Assembly (NCBI GenBank): GCA_017303805.1
Contig: JAFLBQ010000001.1
Location: 62,001 to 126,000 of the forward strand
Direction of reading: 5' to 3'
Origin: Cytophagales bacterium
GTDB taxonomy: Bacteria > Bacteroidota > Bacteroidia > Cytophagales > Cyclobacteriaceae
Length of the DNA stretch: 64,000 nucleotides
Shown here: positions 8,701 to 16,635 of the stretch, in pieces
Layout of the letters: each line of letters begins with the position of its first letter
Numbering within the stretch: position 1 is the first letter of the stretch
Translations under genes and position numbers: made by a program
The notes under the pieces: model-generated
What the model saw: only the letters and a program-made list of their open reading frames with translations
Databases searched by the model: none
Told to the model about the DNA's origin: nothing

Positions 8701-10274
8701 TGGCCGGGACGAATGTTGATTGAACCGATGGCGCGCACTTGCAGGTTAGGGTCGTCTATCGAAACAATACCGTGAAACAATTCGCGTGCAAAGCGGGCAT
8801 CGGTAGTAATGTTAGTGTAGTTATACCGGTTAATACCTATCGATTTGATTTTGCCGGCCAGGTTAAAATCGGCTGTCTCTTGCGTTAGGCCTTTGCCTTT
8901 TATCTTGCCATCTAAGGTAACTTTTTGAAATAGGGCAGTATCTTTAAGTACCAGGCCAAGGTTAAATTGATCAAGTTTAAGATTACCGCTGTAAGTGGAT
9001 TGGTTTACTTGTTGTTGATCCAGCTTTAGGTTGATATCAGAGACAATCTGCCCGAAGGCGCCTCTGAAGTTTCCGTTTGCAACAAAGTCGTCTGTAAACC
9101 CGGTAAACTTTCCGTTTAGTTTAAAGCGGCCAAAGGGTTTTAATAGTGCATTAATATTATCGGGGAAGAGAAACCCGAGATCATCAATAAATATATTGCT
9201 GTTGCGGAGATCGAGGTTGATAAAGGTTTCGCTTAATGTAGGCAATCCATCCAATTGTAATTTTCCACTCATTTGGGTTTCGCCCAGCGCTAAGTCCATG
9301 TTTTGAATTGTAAGCCTGTTTACTCTGCCGCTGATGCGCCCGCTAAAAGTAATGGGTTCTTTCAGCGTGCTAAGTCCTTGTGTAAACTTGGCCAGGTCGG
9401 CCGGGTGGATGAGGGTGTTGCGCAGGCTCGCATTCAGGTTTACCTTCTGGTTAAAATCGTTCAGGTCGGCCATGCTCTTAAACTTAAACTGAATGCTATC
9501 GCCCAGTTTACTTTCGCCCAATTGGGCATTCAGGTTTAAAAAGTCCATACCTGTTTGCGAAATGCGAAAGAAGGTAGAGAAATTATGCACCGGCAAATGG
9601 CAGTTTTTTTCTTCGCCAATCAGCGTGTTCATGTTCAATTGAATAGTGTCGCCAATCAATTTGAAATTATTGGCCTGCGCTTCGTCTATAAACAGCGAGA
9701 TGTGATTATAATCGAATCCTGTTCGGATCGAATCCTTTAGCGGATCGTGCAGTTGAAAACTTATTCGGTTAATAAGTATCTCTCCAATGTTAAGGTGTGT
9801 GGATTTACCAGAACTATCGGAGGCCGGAAATTGCTTTTCAATTTCTGCAACAAAGAGGTTAATGTTAAGGTCGCGCAGCGAATCGGTTTTGTCTATTTTA
9901 TAGAAATGAATGGTGCCCTGGTTAAGGAGTACGGCATCCAGGTTAATATCACTTCCGCTTAGGAAGGTTGACAGGCTGAAGTTGACCATCAGCTTTTCGA
10001 GGCCTATCATGGTGTTGCCGGCCGGATCGGTAATGGTTAGGCCGGTAAGTTCCAGGCGGTCGTACCATACCAGGTGTATGCGCCTGTAGTCAATTTGAAA
10101 GCCCGAAACTTTTGAAAAATTTCTGGTGATGCGGCTGGCAATACTTTTTTGCACCGGGGGCATTTGTAACACAATGAAACTGAGAATCAAAATCGCCAGC
10201 ACGGTGGAGGTGGTATAAAGCAACCCCCGCTTTAACCAAAGAAAAGCCCGATTTTTGATAACTTGCGGTTTCAT
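5712..10274 (-). CDS. tamB: TamB-like translocation and assembly module protein
   Basis: 1520 residues: one N-terminal membrane anchor (residues about 15-40, LLYTTSTVLAILILSFIVL), a very long beta-rich AsmA/TamB-like body, and a C-terminal TamB (DUF490) domain over roughly the last 400 residues, seen from repeated phrases such as GNLNMLGPL, YGDIKLQIDTKGEF and the final LRVTRDGTFGNQ region. TamB-type proteins bridge inner and outer membrane and assist outer-membrane protein or lipid transport. The length is usual for Bacteroidota. The start is only 9 bases from the divergent tsaD start, so its promoter must lie inside tsaD or in that gap. Confidence 0.9.
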   Translation of the reverse strand: MKPQVIKNRAFLWLKRGLLYTTSTVLAILILSFIVLQMPPVQKSIASRITRNFSKVSGFQIDYRRIHLVWYDRLELTGLTITDPAGNTMIGLEKLMVNFSLSTFLSGSDINLDAVLLNQGTIHFYKIDKTDSLRDLNINLFVAEIEKQFPASDSSGKSTHLNIGEILINRISFQLHDPLKDSIRTGFDYNHISLFIDEAQANNFKLIGDTIQLNMNTLIGEEKNCHLPVHNFSTFFRISQTGMDFLNLNAQLGESKLGDSIQFKFKSMADLNDFNQKVNLNASLRNTLIHPADLAKFTQGLSTLKEPITFSGRISGRVNRLTIQNMDLALGETQMSGKLQLDGLPTLSETFINLDLRNSNIFIDDLGFLFPDNINALLKPFGRFKLNGKFTGFTDDFVANGNFRGAFGQIVSDINLKLDQQQVNQSTYSGNLKLDQFNLGLVLKDTALFQKVTLDGKIKGKGLTQETADFNLAGKIKSIGINRYNYTNITTDARFARELFHGIVSIDDPNLQVRAIGSINIRPGQQVVHVKAQLDTLLTQPLGLTADHLFLKSMIDLDLRGLKLDSLYGQAQLIRTHLELKKQNIDIDSVRVFSSVTDKVRTLALRSSFADANLKGSFNFSSLFRDLQKLSHEFQLNLRNNKEELTTYYNQKDTRAQQEYKVDFTLELKDINPLFELVSLPVTLTNSRIEGAFTNGYTSRLQAYTRIDTVVYNGKIFSDNEIDFSGSKIRDSSRVLAVLSIQSQKQQLAKNFATRNLFAEAVWDQDHIDLGLDFDQEGTTNFVRLQSEIDFLADSTRIKILPSRLNVLEKSWQISRDNYTLVNGSEWRIHNLKLSHNNESALLNGAISQDPNEPLVLTLSNFDLSIVNSISPSNLSGTIDGFVEVKGLYNEFTFQNNVTIKKLEVDKFLVGDVTGTTLWDKETERFLIDFYIDRLQARTLNISGTYDPNNTKSPLFINARLAETNLKIIEPFLKGIFSRIDGTITGAYEITGTFSAPLIKGEGKIDRGQLMIDYLKTLYTFEGTLAMTPTKIIFNDFTLYDGFKNKGILDGYLTHRNYSRFRINLDASFTNFQLLNLTSKDNNLFYGQAYASGNLNMLGPLNNMKISATARTSKNTRIFIPISGSESVEKSDFINFVHFNDTIQSAKKKDAIANSEPSGIILDLNLDITPDAYTEIIFDIKAGDIIRGYGYGDIKLQIDTKGEFNMFGLYEFEQGFYNFTLYDIINKEFAITKGSRISWYGDPYAGVLDLTASYRQMASLGPILPNQSDEILSSVQVRRKYPVEVVLDLDGPMLSPQIAFDIDAKNLPDNITSDNGTSIQLNFAFKAFKAKLDEQELKRQVFSLIILRRFSPPDAFSTSGSISNSVSELLSNQLSYWLSQVDQNLEINLDIGSMDQEAFNTFQLRLSYSFLNGRLRVTRDGTFGNQTYQSELASMIGDWTIDYLLTPDGKFKVKMYSRSNFNQLTNTLGTQAAVTTGVSLLHTQSFNHVKDLLRTTRERRRKQLEQNPQVEEDEQPDTGL

Positions 10275-10283
10275 TTACCTTCT

Positions 10284-11294
10284 ATGCAACCCGTAATTCT
10301 TGCCATCGAGTCTTCGTGCGATGAAACTTCTGCCTCGGTGATACAAGCTGGCAAGGTACTTAATAATGTAATTGCCTCACAAACAGTGCACCAGAAATAT
10401 GGGGGTGTGGTTCCAGAGCTTGCTTCGCGGGCACATCAACAGCAGATTTATGAAGTTGTAAACGAAGCAATCGATAAAGCCGGTATAAAACTTTCGCAAT
10501 TAAATGCGATTGCCTTTACACGCGGTCCTGGCTTACTCGGCTCGCTATTAGTTGGTGTTTCGTTTGCAAAAGGCATGGCGCTGGCTTTGCAATGTCCGCT
10601 CATTGAAGTTAACCACATGGAAGCCCACGTGCTGGCGCATTTTATTGATGCACCCAGGCCCACGTTTCCGTTTTTATGTTTAACAGTAAGTGGTGGGCAT
10701 ACTCAATTGGTGCTGGTAAATGATCACCTGCACATGCAGGTTATTGGCGAAACCCGCGATGATGCCATCGGTGAGGCTTTTGATAAGGCCGCCAAGATGA
10801 TGGACTTTCCATACCCGGGCGGGCCGCTGATAGATCGCTATGCACAGCAGGGAAACCCAACCGCGTTTTCATTTCCGCAAACGCAAATACCGGGGCTCGA
10901 TTTTTCTTTTAGCGGAATTAAAACAGCATTCCTTTATTTCTTACGCGACAAAAAGAAAGCCGAGCCTCAGTTTGTAGAACTTTTCCGCAACGACATTTGT
11001 GCCAGCCTGCAGTTTCACCTGGTAAGTATGGTGTTGGAAAAATTAAAACTGGCAGCTGCGCAAACCGGAATAAAAGCGATTGCCATTGCCGGTGGCGTAG
11101 CTGCCAACTCTGAATTGCGAAGCCGCTTGCGCGCCCAAGCTGATAAGCTTGGCTGGAATGTATTTATACCGGAGTTTCAATACTGTACCGATAATGCAGC
11201 CATGATTGCAATGGCTGCTCACTATAAGTTTCTGGCTCAACGGTTTGCATCGCAAGATGTGGCCCCGGTAGCAAATCTGGCAATTGCTGACTAA
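10284..11294 (+). CDS. tsaD: tRNA N6-adenosine threonylcarbamoyltransferase TsaD
   Basis: 336 residues from ATG 10284; an upstream in-frame TTG at 10263 would add seven residues and run into tamB, and the family begins at MQPVILAIESSCDET. Motifs: AIESSCDET, the metal-binding HMEAH (near residue 110), VSGGHTQL, and GGVAANSELR with the C-terminal CTDNAAMIA. It transfers threonylcarbamoyl from the TsaC product to A37 of ANN-decoding tRNAs, together with TsaB and TsaE, which are not in the window. Confidence 0.97.
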   Translation: MQPVILAIESSCDETSASVIQAGKVLNNVIASQTVHQKYGGVVPELASRAHQQQIYEVVNEAIDKAGIKLSQLNAIAFTRGPGLLGSLLVGVSFAKGMALALQCPLIEVNHMEAHVLAHFIDAPRPTFPFLCLTVSGGHTQLVLVNDHLHMQVIGETRDDAIGEAFDKAAKMMDFPYPGGPLIDRYAQQGNPTAFSFPQTQIPGLDFSFSGIKTAFLYFLRDKKKAEPQFVELFRNDICASLQFHLVSMVLEKLKLAAAQTGIKAIAIAGGVAANSELRSRLRAQADKLGWNVFIPEFQYCTDNAAMIAMAAHYKFLAQRFASQDVAPVANLAIAD

Positions 11295-11304
11295 ACTTAC
11301 TACC

Positions 11305-11694
11305 ATGAAAGTTGTGTTTAAGGTGGGCGATAAAAGACAATACCGGGTGCAGGTAACTGCACAGGATTGCGCCACCTTTCATGGCCAGCAGGTTCACCCG
11401 GTATATGCTACCTTTGCCCTCGCCCGCGATTTTGAATGGACCTCGCGACTTTTTTTTCTTGAAATGAAAGAGGCAGACGAAGAAGGTGTGGGCACGTTGT
11501 TGACCATTGAGCACAAAAGTATGGCCTTTGTAGGCGATGAGGTTGTGCTAACGGCAACGGTAGAAAGTATTTTAAACAACGAACTGATTTGTAGTATCGA
11601 AGCTACCTGTGGCACCCGATTGATTGCCACCGGTAAAACCGGTCAAAAAATGTTGAAGCAGGAAAAACTGCAACGACTGTATTCAACTAAGTAA
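11305..11694 (+). CDS. Hot-dog fold thioesterase, fluoroacetyl-CoA thioesterase-like
   Basis: 129 residues from ATG 11305; the in-frame TTG at 11284 would overlap tsaD and reads as non-conserved. The order VYATFALARDFEW (helix with the start of the hot-dog), GVGTLLTIEHKSMAFVGDEV and the closing strands ICSIEATCGTRLIATGKTGQ matches the FlK-like single-domain thioesterase family, which hydrolyses small acyl-CoA thioesters. The usual catalytic Thr/Glu/His set is not clearly complete, so the substrate stays open. It lies between tsaD (10-base gap) and smpB (1-base gap). Confidence 0.75.
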   Translation: MKVVFKVGDKRQYRVQVTAQDCATFHGQQVHPVYATFALARDFEWTSRLFFLEMKEADEEGVGTLLTIEHKSMAFVGDEVVLTATVESILNNELICSIEATCGTRLIATGKTGQKMLKQEKLQRLYSTK

Positions 11695-11695
11695 C

Positions 11696-12160
11696 ATGGC
11701 AGAAAAGAGATTTTCCAGCGAAGTAAACGTACGCAACAAGCAGGCAACCTTTAACTACGAGTTGTTGGATAAGTTTATTGCCGGAATTGTATTGCGGGGC
11801 ACCGAAATAAAATCAATACGCGAAGGAAAAATAAATCTGCAAGATGGGTATTGTTATTTTAGCCGGGGCGAATTGTTTGTGAAAGGTATTAACATAACAC
11901 CCTATGCGCAGGGAACACACTACAACCACGAGGCCATGCGCGAGCGCAAACTGCTGATGAAGAAATCGGAAATTGTAAAGCTGGAGGGTAAGGTTGAAGA
12001 GAAAGGCCTGGCGTTGATACCGGTGCGCTTATTTATCAATAATAAAGGCTTGGCCAAACTGGAGCTGGGGCTGGGTAAAGGAAAGAAACTGCATGACAAG
12101 CGGGAGTCGATAAAAGAACGCGATGTAAAACGTGAACTAAACCGGATTAAATTACGATAA
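11696..12160 (+). CDS. smpB: SsrA-binding protein SmpB
   Basis: 154 residues. The family signature is clear: NKQATFNYELLDKFIAGIVL, then LRGTEIKSIREGKINL and a basic tail HDKRESIKERDVKRELNR. SmpB binds tmRNA and helps rescue stalled ribosomes. Its ATG is one base after the stop of the preceding thioesterase gene. Confidence 0.97.
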   Translation: MAEKRFSSEVNVRNKQATFNYELLDKFIAGIVLRGTEIKSIREGKINLQDGYCYFSRGELFVKGINITPYAQGTHYNHEAMRERKLLMKKSEIVKLEGKVEEKGLALIPVRLFINNKGLAKLELGLGKGKKLHDKRESIKERDVKRELNRIKLR

Positions 12161-12163
12161 GCC

Positions 12164-12964
12164 ATGGATATTCTGGGTTATGGGGTTTGCAGATTAGCCT
12201 TAGTGCCGGTGCGGGCCGAAGAAGAACCCTTTGCCCCACAGGTTACGCAACTCCTGTTTGGCGACCATTACGAAATTCTTCAAATAGACCAGAAGCGCAA
12301 GCAACTGTGCATTCGCATTTATACCGATCGGGTAGAGGGGTGGATCGATGCGCACCATCACCATGGCATTACCGAAGAGTACTTTCAACAGATTAACCTG
12401 GCAAACTTTAAGATTACTACCGACCTTACCTGTAGTATCCTTTACAAGAAAAGTCCGCTTACGATTTTGCTCGGCAGCATTGTACCAATATCCAATGCCG
12501 AACTCTTTAAAATGGAAGAGCAATTTGCTTTCAATGGAGAGTCCAAAAGCCTGGGCCAGAAGCGCGACTTTGAATTTGTTAAGGCCAGCGCCCTTAAGTA
12601 TTTGAATGCGCCCGAAGTAGGTGGCGGCAAGAGCCCGTTTGGGATTGATGCAGCCGGCCTGGTGCAAATGGTATTGAAACTGGCCGGGTATTTTGTTGGG
12701 CGCACAGCCTCCGTTCAAATATCCGATGGCGATAAAGTAGCAACCCTTAGCGAGTGCAGGCCGGGAGATATAGCTTTTTTTAAAAGCGGTAAGCAAAGCA
12801 TCCATACCGGCATTGTGCTGGACGAACAGAGAATAATTCATGCCGATGGCAAAGTGCGTATAGATCACATTAACGATGAAGGTATTTTGCGCCTGGACTC
12901 AAAAGTTTATACGCATCATTTAATGGCCATCCGGAGACTGATGACCACCGGTGGAGCCGGTTAA
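12164..12964 (+). CDS. SH3b plus NlpC/P60-like protein with the catalytic Cys replaced
   Basis: 266 residues, no signal peptide. The N-terminal third has the layout of two bacterial SH3 domains, and residues about 140-255 follow the YkfC-like NlpC/P60 (C40) peptidase fold: SPFGI, then AGLVQMVLKLAGY, RPGDIAFF, HTGIVL and IIHADGKVRID. At the active site the family has DCSG; here the codons GAT GCA GCC GGC give DAAG, so the nucleophile is missing, while the catalytic His in HTGIVL is kept. The frame is intact, so this looks like a maintained pseudoenzyme that may bind cell-wall peptides instead of cutting them. It starts three bases after smpB. Confidence 0.82.
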   Translation: MDILGYGVCRLALVPVRAEEEPFAPQVTQLLFGDHYEILQIDQKRKQLCIRIYTDRVEGWIDAHHHHGITEEYFQQINLANFKITTDLTCSILYKKSPLTILLGSIVPISNAELFKMEEQFAFNGESKSLGQKRDFEFVKASALKYLNAPEVGGGKSPFGIDAAGLVQMVLKLAGYFVGRTASVQISDGDKVATLSECRPGDIAFFKSGKQSIHTGIVLDEQRIIHADGKVRIDHINDEGILRLDSKVYTHHLMAIRRLMTTGGAG

Positions 12965-13015
12965 GCGGAGCTATGCCGCTTGGTAAACCCAAAGTTTGGG
13001 TTTATCTTTCCCTTT

Positions 13016-13507
13016 ATGAATAACCGCGTACTCGTGCTTAACCAAGACGATAGCCCGCTCATGGTGTGCTCGGTAGAGCGTGCCTTTGTGTTGGTTTATC
13101 TGAACAAGAGCGAGCTGGTACGCCCGGCCAACGGCCACCGCATTCATTCTATTACACAATCTTTTCCCATGCCTTCCATCATACGGTTAAACCGGTATGT
13201 GCAGGCACCTTATAAAGGGGTAAGCCTTACCCGTCAAAATGTGTTTAAGCGCGATAACTTCGAGTGCCAATATTGCGGCACGCGTAAAGATCTTACACTC
13301 GATCATGTAATGCCCAGTTCGCGGGGCGGTAGCCACACCTGGACAAACCTTACCACTGCATGCAAACGCTGCAATGCGCGCAAAGGAGACTTTACGCCCG
13401 ATGAGGCCGGAATGCCACTAAGACGCAAACCGTATAAACCATCTTACTCGTTGTTTCTTCGCGATGGCACCAGCGCCCACACCGATTGGGACGATTATTT
13501 GAATTGA
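13016..13507 (+). CDS. HNH endonuclease domain protein
   Basis: 163 residues from ATG 13016, where the family N-terminus NNRVLVLNQDDSPL begins; an upstream TTG at 12980 is unlikely. The C-terminal half is an HNH zinc-containing nuclease domain: CQYCG, LDHVMPSSRGG, then NLTTACKRCNARKG. Stand-alone proteins of this build are widespread in bacterial chromosomes and of unproven cellular role. No restriction or phage gene is near. Confidence 0.88.
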   Translation: MNNRVLVLNQDDSPLMVCSVERAFVLVYLNKSELVRPANGHRIHSITQSFPMPSIIRLNRYVQAPYKGVSLTRQNVFKRDNFECQYCGTRKDLTLDHVMPSSRGGSHTWTNLTTACKRCNARKGDFTPDEAGMPLRRKPYKPSYSLFLRDGTSAHTDWDDYLN

Positions 13508-13544
13508 GATTTTTCGGTTTGTGGTCTGAAGGTTTAAAAGACGA

Positions 13545-14891
13545 TCAGAACCTAAGTGTAAAAGTAGTGCGCACATCAGGTTCGGATTGAACCGTTAATG
13601 TGCCGTTGTGCATTTGCATAATCTGGCGCGAAAGGGCCAGGCCAATGCCCGAGCCGGTTTTTTTGGTAGTAAAAAACGGTACGAAGATGCGCTCAATAGC
13701 TTCCGGGATTATACCCGGCCCATTGTCAGTAACTTCAATCAGCACGGCACTCTCGGTAAACAATCCTTTTAATGAAATGACAGACCGGGGTGAATCTTCC
13801 ACCGCTTCCATTGCATTTTTAATCAGGTTAATGAGCACCTGTTCAATCATTTCGGCATCTGCCTGAATGGTAATGTAGTCCGACTCGCAGTGGCTCTCAA
13901 ATTGAATGGCGGTCTTTTTGAATTCCGGTTTCATCAACTGAGCTACCTTCTCTATCAGATCTTTCAATAAAATACTTTGCAATTTTGGTTGAGGCACCGA
14001 AGTGTATTCGCGATAGGCGTCAATAAAATTTATCAGGCCCTTGCTCCGATTTTCAATAGTAGCCAATCCCTCCCGCAAATCTTCAGCGCCTTCCGATTTC
14101 AACTCATAGTGTGTTTCCTTCTTTAAAAGATCAAGGTCCAGAATTTCGCGAAGGGTGGAGGTGAGCGATGAGATGGGCGTAATGGAGTTCATGATTTCGT
14201 GGCGCAATACGCGGGTAAGGTTTTGCCATGCTTCCAACTCTTGTTTCTGCAATTCGGTTTGAATGTTTTGAAGCGTTACCAATTTTACATGGCCACCCCG
14301 AATGCGCAACTCCGTGGCTTGCAGGGTAAGCAGCACATCTGCCCCGCCCTTGTACAAAACACTTTTACCCGATTCTACTTCCAAAAAGGAAGCAAAGAGT
14401 TTTGGGTTGTGTGTAACCAGCTCATTAATATTTTTAATGGTGTTAATGCCAATAAATTTTTTTGCAATCGGATTGATGAGTTGAATCTCGCCCTCCGGAT
14501 CGAAAGAGATGATACCCGTGCGCACCTGTTGCACAATGGTGTTGAGGTATTGCCAATGTTCTTCTTTTTCGGTGCGTGCTTTTCGAAAGGCTTCCAATAC
14601 TTCGTTGAAGGCCGTGTTCAACTCCCGGAAACTGCGCCCCAGTTTATTATCGTGGGCAAACCCGGAGATAAAATCGGAATAGCGAACCGACTCCAGGAAG
14701 CGGGTTAGCTTCCTGTTGGTTTGAGATGAGAACCTGTAAAGTTCCACCAATTGCCCTGCAATAACCAGCAGCATAAGGCCGGCTGCAAAAATCATATTAG
14801 GTTGCGTAACCATGTACACCAGCAAGGCCATGGTAAGGCCCACCAACACTACCCGAAAGGCAACCCGAAACCTGAAATCGTTAAAAGCCAT
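13545..14891 (-). CDS. Sensor histidine kinase of the NtrB/NtrY type
   Basis: 448 residues: two N-terminal membrane helices (about 11-50) with hardly any periplasmic loop, a PAS-like segment around residues 110-220 (TGIISFDPEGEIQLINP), an H box LRHEIMNSITPIS near 230, then N box NLIKNAMEAVEDS, G1 DNGPGI and G2 GSGIGLALS. With almost no external domain it probably senses a membrane or cytoplasmic signal. It follows the NtrC-type regulator gene on the same strand and is its obvious partner. Confidence 0.92.
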   Translation of the reverse strand: MAFNDFRFRVAFRVVLVGLTMALLVYMVTQPNMIFAAGLMLLVIAGQLVELYRFSSQTNRKLTRFLESVRYSDFISGFAHDNKLGRSFRELNTAFNEVLEAFRKARTEKEEHWQYLNTIVQQVRTGIISFDPEGEIQLINPIAKKFIGINTIKNINELVTHNPKLFASFLEVESGKSVLYKGGADVLLTLQATELRIRGGHVKLVTLQNIQTELQKQELEAWQNLTRVLRHEIMNSITPISSLTSTLREILDLDLLKKETHYELKSEGAEDLREGLATIENRSKGLINFIDAYREYTSVPQPKLQSILLKDLIEKVAQLMKPEFKKTAIQFESHCESDYITIQADAEMIEQVLINLIKNAMEAVEDSPRSVISLKGLFTESAVLIEVTDNGPGIIPEAIERIFVPFFTTKKTGSGIGLALSRQIMQMHNGTLTVQSEPDVRTTFTLRF

Positions 14892-14906
14892 TCTATCTAT
14901 TTATCT

Positions 14907-14948
14907 GGTTACGAATTGCGAGTTACAAATTTAGAAATTGCAAATCAG
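14907..14948. repeat. Degenerate 7-bp tandem repeat, about 6 units
   Basis: Units read GGTTACG, AATTGCG, AGTTACA, AATTTAG, AAATTGC, AAATCAG. They lie in the 92-base gap between the response regulator and kinase genes. This is the most diverged member of the heptamer family found elsewhere in the window. Confidence 0.45.
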
Positions 14949-14983
14949 GGTGTTTAACTCCGGCAATCGCAACTTCAGAATTT

Positions 14984-16369
14984 TTAAAGCCCGTGTTTTT
15001 CTAATCTTCTGTAAAGTGAAGAGCGGGTAAGGCCTAATTCGGCAGCAGCCTGCGTAATGTTGCCATTGTATTTCTTTAACACCTTGCGGATAAGAAGTTT
15101 TTCTACTTCCTCCAGATTAAACTGGTCGAGGTTAATTTGCTGGTCGCCTTCGCGGGCTACAGGATTGCTGAAATTAAAATCTTCGGGTTGCAATACGGTG
15201 GTGTTGCTTAAAATAACCGCCCGCTCTAACGCATGTTGCAACTCTCGGATATTGCCCGGCCACGGGTGCTTACTCATGCGGGTAATGGCAGCCTCACTTA
15301 GCTTGCTTACACTTTTGCCGTAGCGCGTTGCGTAGTGCTTTAAAAAGTGGTTGGCCAGTAGTGGTATGTCTTCAATACGTTCCCGCAAAGGTGGTATTTC
15401 TATTTCGATGGTATTAATGCGGTAAAGCAAATCCTGCCGAAACCGGTTTTCCTTTACCATTTCGTATAAGGGCATGTTGGTGGCGCAAATCAAGCGCAAG
15501 TCTATAATGGTATCTTTATTAGAACCCACCCGGCTTACCCGTTTGTTCTGAATAGCCGTAAGCAACTTGGCTTGCAGGGGCATGGAAAGATTTCCGATTT
15601 CATCGAGAAATAAAGTGCCCTGGTTAGCCAACTCAAAGCGGCCGGGCCGGTCTTCTTTCGCATCGGTAAACGAGCCTTTCTTGTGCCCGAAAAGTTCGCT
15701 TTCAAAAAGTGTTTCTGTAATGGAGCCGAGGTCAACCGCTACAAACGACTCGCTTTTGCGAGCGGAGTTTCTGTGAATAGCGCGGGCGATTAGTTCTTTA
15801 CCCGTACCATTTTCACCTAATATCAACACGTTGGCATCGGTTTGTGCTACACGTTCAATGGTTTGAAAAATTTTGTGCATAGCCTGGCTTTGCCCGATTA
15901 TGTCTGCATATTTTTCGTTTATCGATTGGTTAATCTCGTAGTTTTTGGTTTTCAGGGTTTGTACCTGGTCGCGTGATTCGCGCAGGCGCATAGACGAATA
16001 AATGGTGGCAAGCAGTTTTTCATTTTCCCAGGGTTTAAGCACAAAATCAGTAGCCCCCGCTTTAATGGCTTTAACGGCCATCTGCACATCGCCATAGGCG
16101 GTAATCAGCACCACCACGGCCGAGGGGTCGATGCTCAGAATTTTCTCTAACCAATAGTAGCCTTCGCTGCCGCTGCTCACATCTTTGGTAAAGTTCATGT
16201 CCAGCAAAATCACATCGTACTCTTCGTTACCCATCAGAGCAGGTATGGCTTCCGGGTTTTTCTCAATATCAATCTGGGCTACATGCCGCTTCAAGTACAT
16301 TTTTGCGGCCTTCAACAGATCTTCGTTGTCGTCAACTATAAGAATTTTGCCATGCTTGGATTCAGACAT
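14984..16369 (-). CDS. NtrC-family sigma-54-dependent response regulator
   Basis: 461 residues from the ATG at 16369 (MSESKHGKILIVDDNED); the frame stays open upstream to 16501, but those extra residues are not family-like. Domains: receiver (phospho-Asp in YDVILLDMNF, KPWE near the end), sigma-54 AAA+ domain with GENGTGKE, the FGHKKGSFTDA contact loop, GTLFLDEIGN and NIRELQHALERA, then a complete Fis-type helix-turn-helix, NGNITQAAAELGLTRSSLYR. Unlike the regulator at 2772-3935 it can bind DNA. It is divergent from the HlyD-type adaptor gene, whose upstream region has a sigma-54-like promoter and a palindrome, so that export operon is the likely target. Confidence 0.93.
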   Translation of the reverse strand: MSESKHGKILIVDDNEDLLKAAKMYLKRHVAQIDIEKNPEAIPALMGNEEYDVILLDMNFTKDVSSGSEGYYWLEKILSIDPSAVVVLITAYGDVQMAVKAIKAGATDFVLKPWENEKLLATIYSSMRLRESRDQVQTLKTKNYEINQSINEKYADIIGQSQAMHKIFQTIERVAQTDANVLILGENGTGKELIARAIHRNSARKSESFVAVDLGSITETLFESELFGHKKGSFTDAKEDRPGRFELANQGTLFLDEIGNLSMPLQAKLLTAIQNKRVSRVGSNKDTIIDLRLICATNMPLYEMVKENRFRQDLLYRINTIEIEIPPLRERIEDIPLLANHFLKHYATRYGKSVSKLSEAAITRMSKHPWPGNIRELQHALERAVILSNTTVLQPEDFNFSNPVAREGDQQINLDQFNLEEVEKLLIRKVLKKYNGNITQAAAELGLTRSSLYRRLEKHGL

Positions 16370-16485
16370 ATCGGGTGTAAAAGTTTTAATGGATGTCCGC
16401 CAGTGGGCAATATTGGTACCGAATTCGAAACTGCCCGCTTTGAGGTAATTTAAAGTGGTTTTTGGTTTTAAAGCTACTATTTTAC

Positions 16486-16499
16486 GTCCGTAAACGGAC
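16486..16499. promoter_or_regulatory. Inverted repeat, candidate enhancer site for the NtrC-type regulator
   Basis: GTCCGT-AA-ACGGAC is a perfect 6-bp-arm inverted repeat. It lies about 75 bases upstream of the sigma-54-like promoter at 16574 and close to the 5' end of the divergent regulator gene, the usual place for an NtrC-type upstream activator site. Assignment is inference. Confidence 0.45.
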
Positions 16500-16573
16500 A
16501 AGTACGTTCACATCTGAACTTAAAAAAAGGTAAAATCTGGTGTAAAAGGGCGTTTTGGTTAGCAGAAGACGGT

Positions 16574-16588
16574 TGGCACACTTGTTGG
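16574..16588 (+). promoter_or_regulatory. Sigma-54-like promoter of the export operon
   Basis: TGGCAC at 16574-16579 and TTGG at 16585-16588 match the -24/-12 consensus TGGCAC-N5-TTGC with the correct spacing; only the last C of the -12 element is replaced by G. The adaptor ATG is 47 bases after the -12 element, and the divergent gene encodes a sigma-54 activator. Confidence 0.55.
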
Positions 16589-16635
16589 CAACGGTGCATG
16601 GCAGAATTTAATTTGAACTCTTTTGTTTTAAGCGA

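Noticed and set aside
12980-13507. HNH protein as part of a restriction or phage module
   Set aside because: No methylase, terminase or integrase is near; its neighbours are housekeeping genes.
16370-16501. 44-codon N-terminal extension of the response regulator
   Set aside because: Residues are unlike receiver domains and the stretch contains the candidate regulator binding site; ATG 16369 fits the family.
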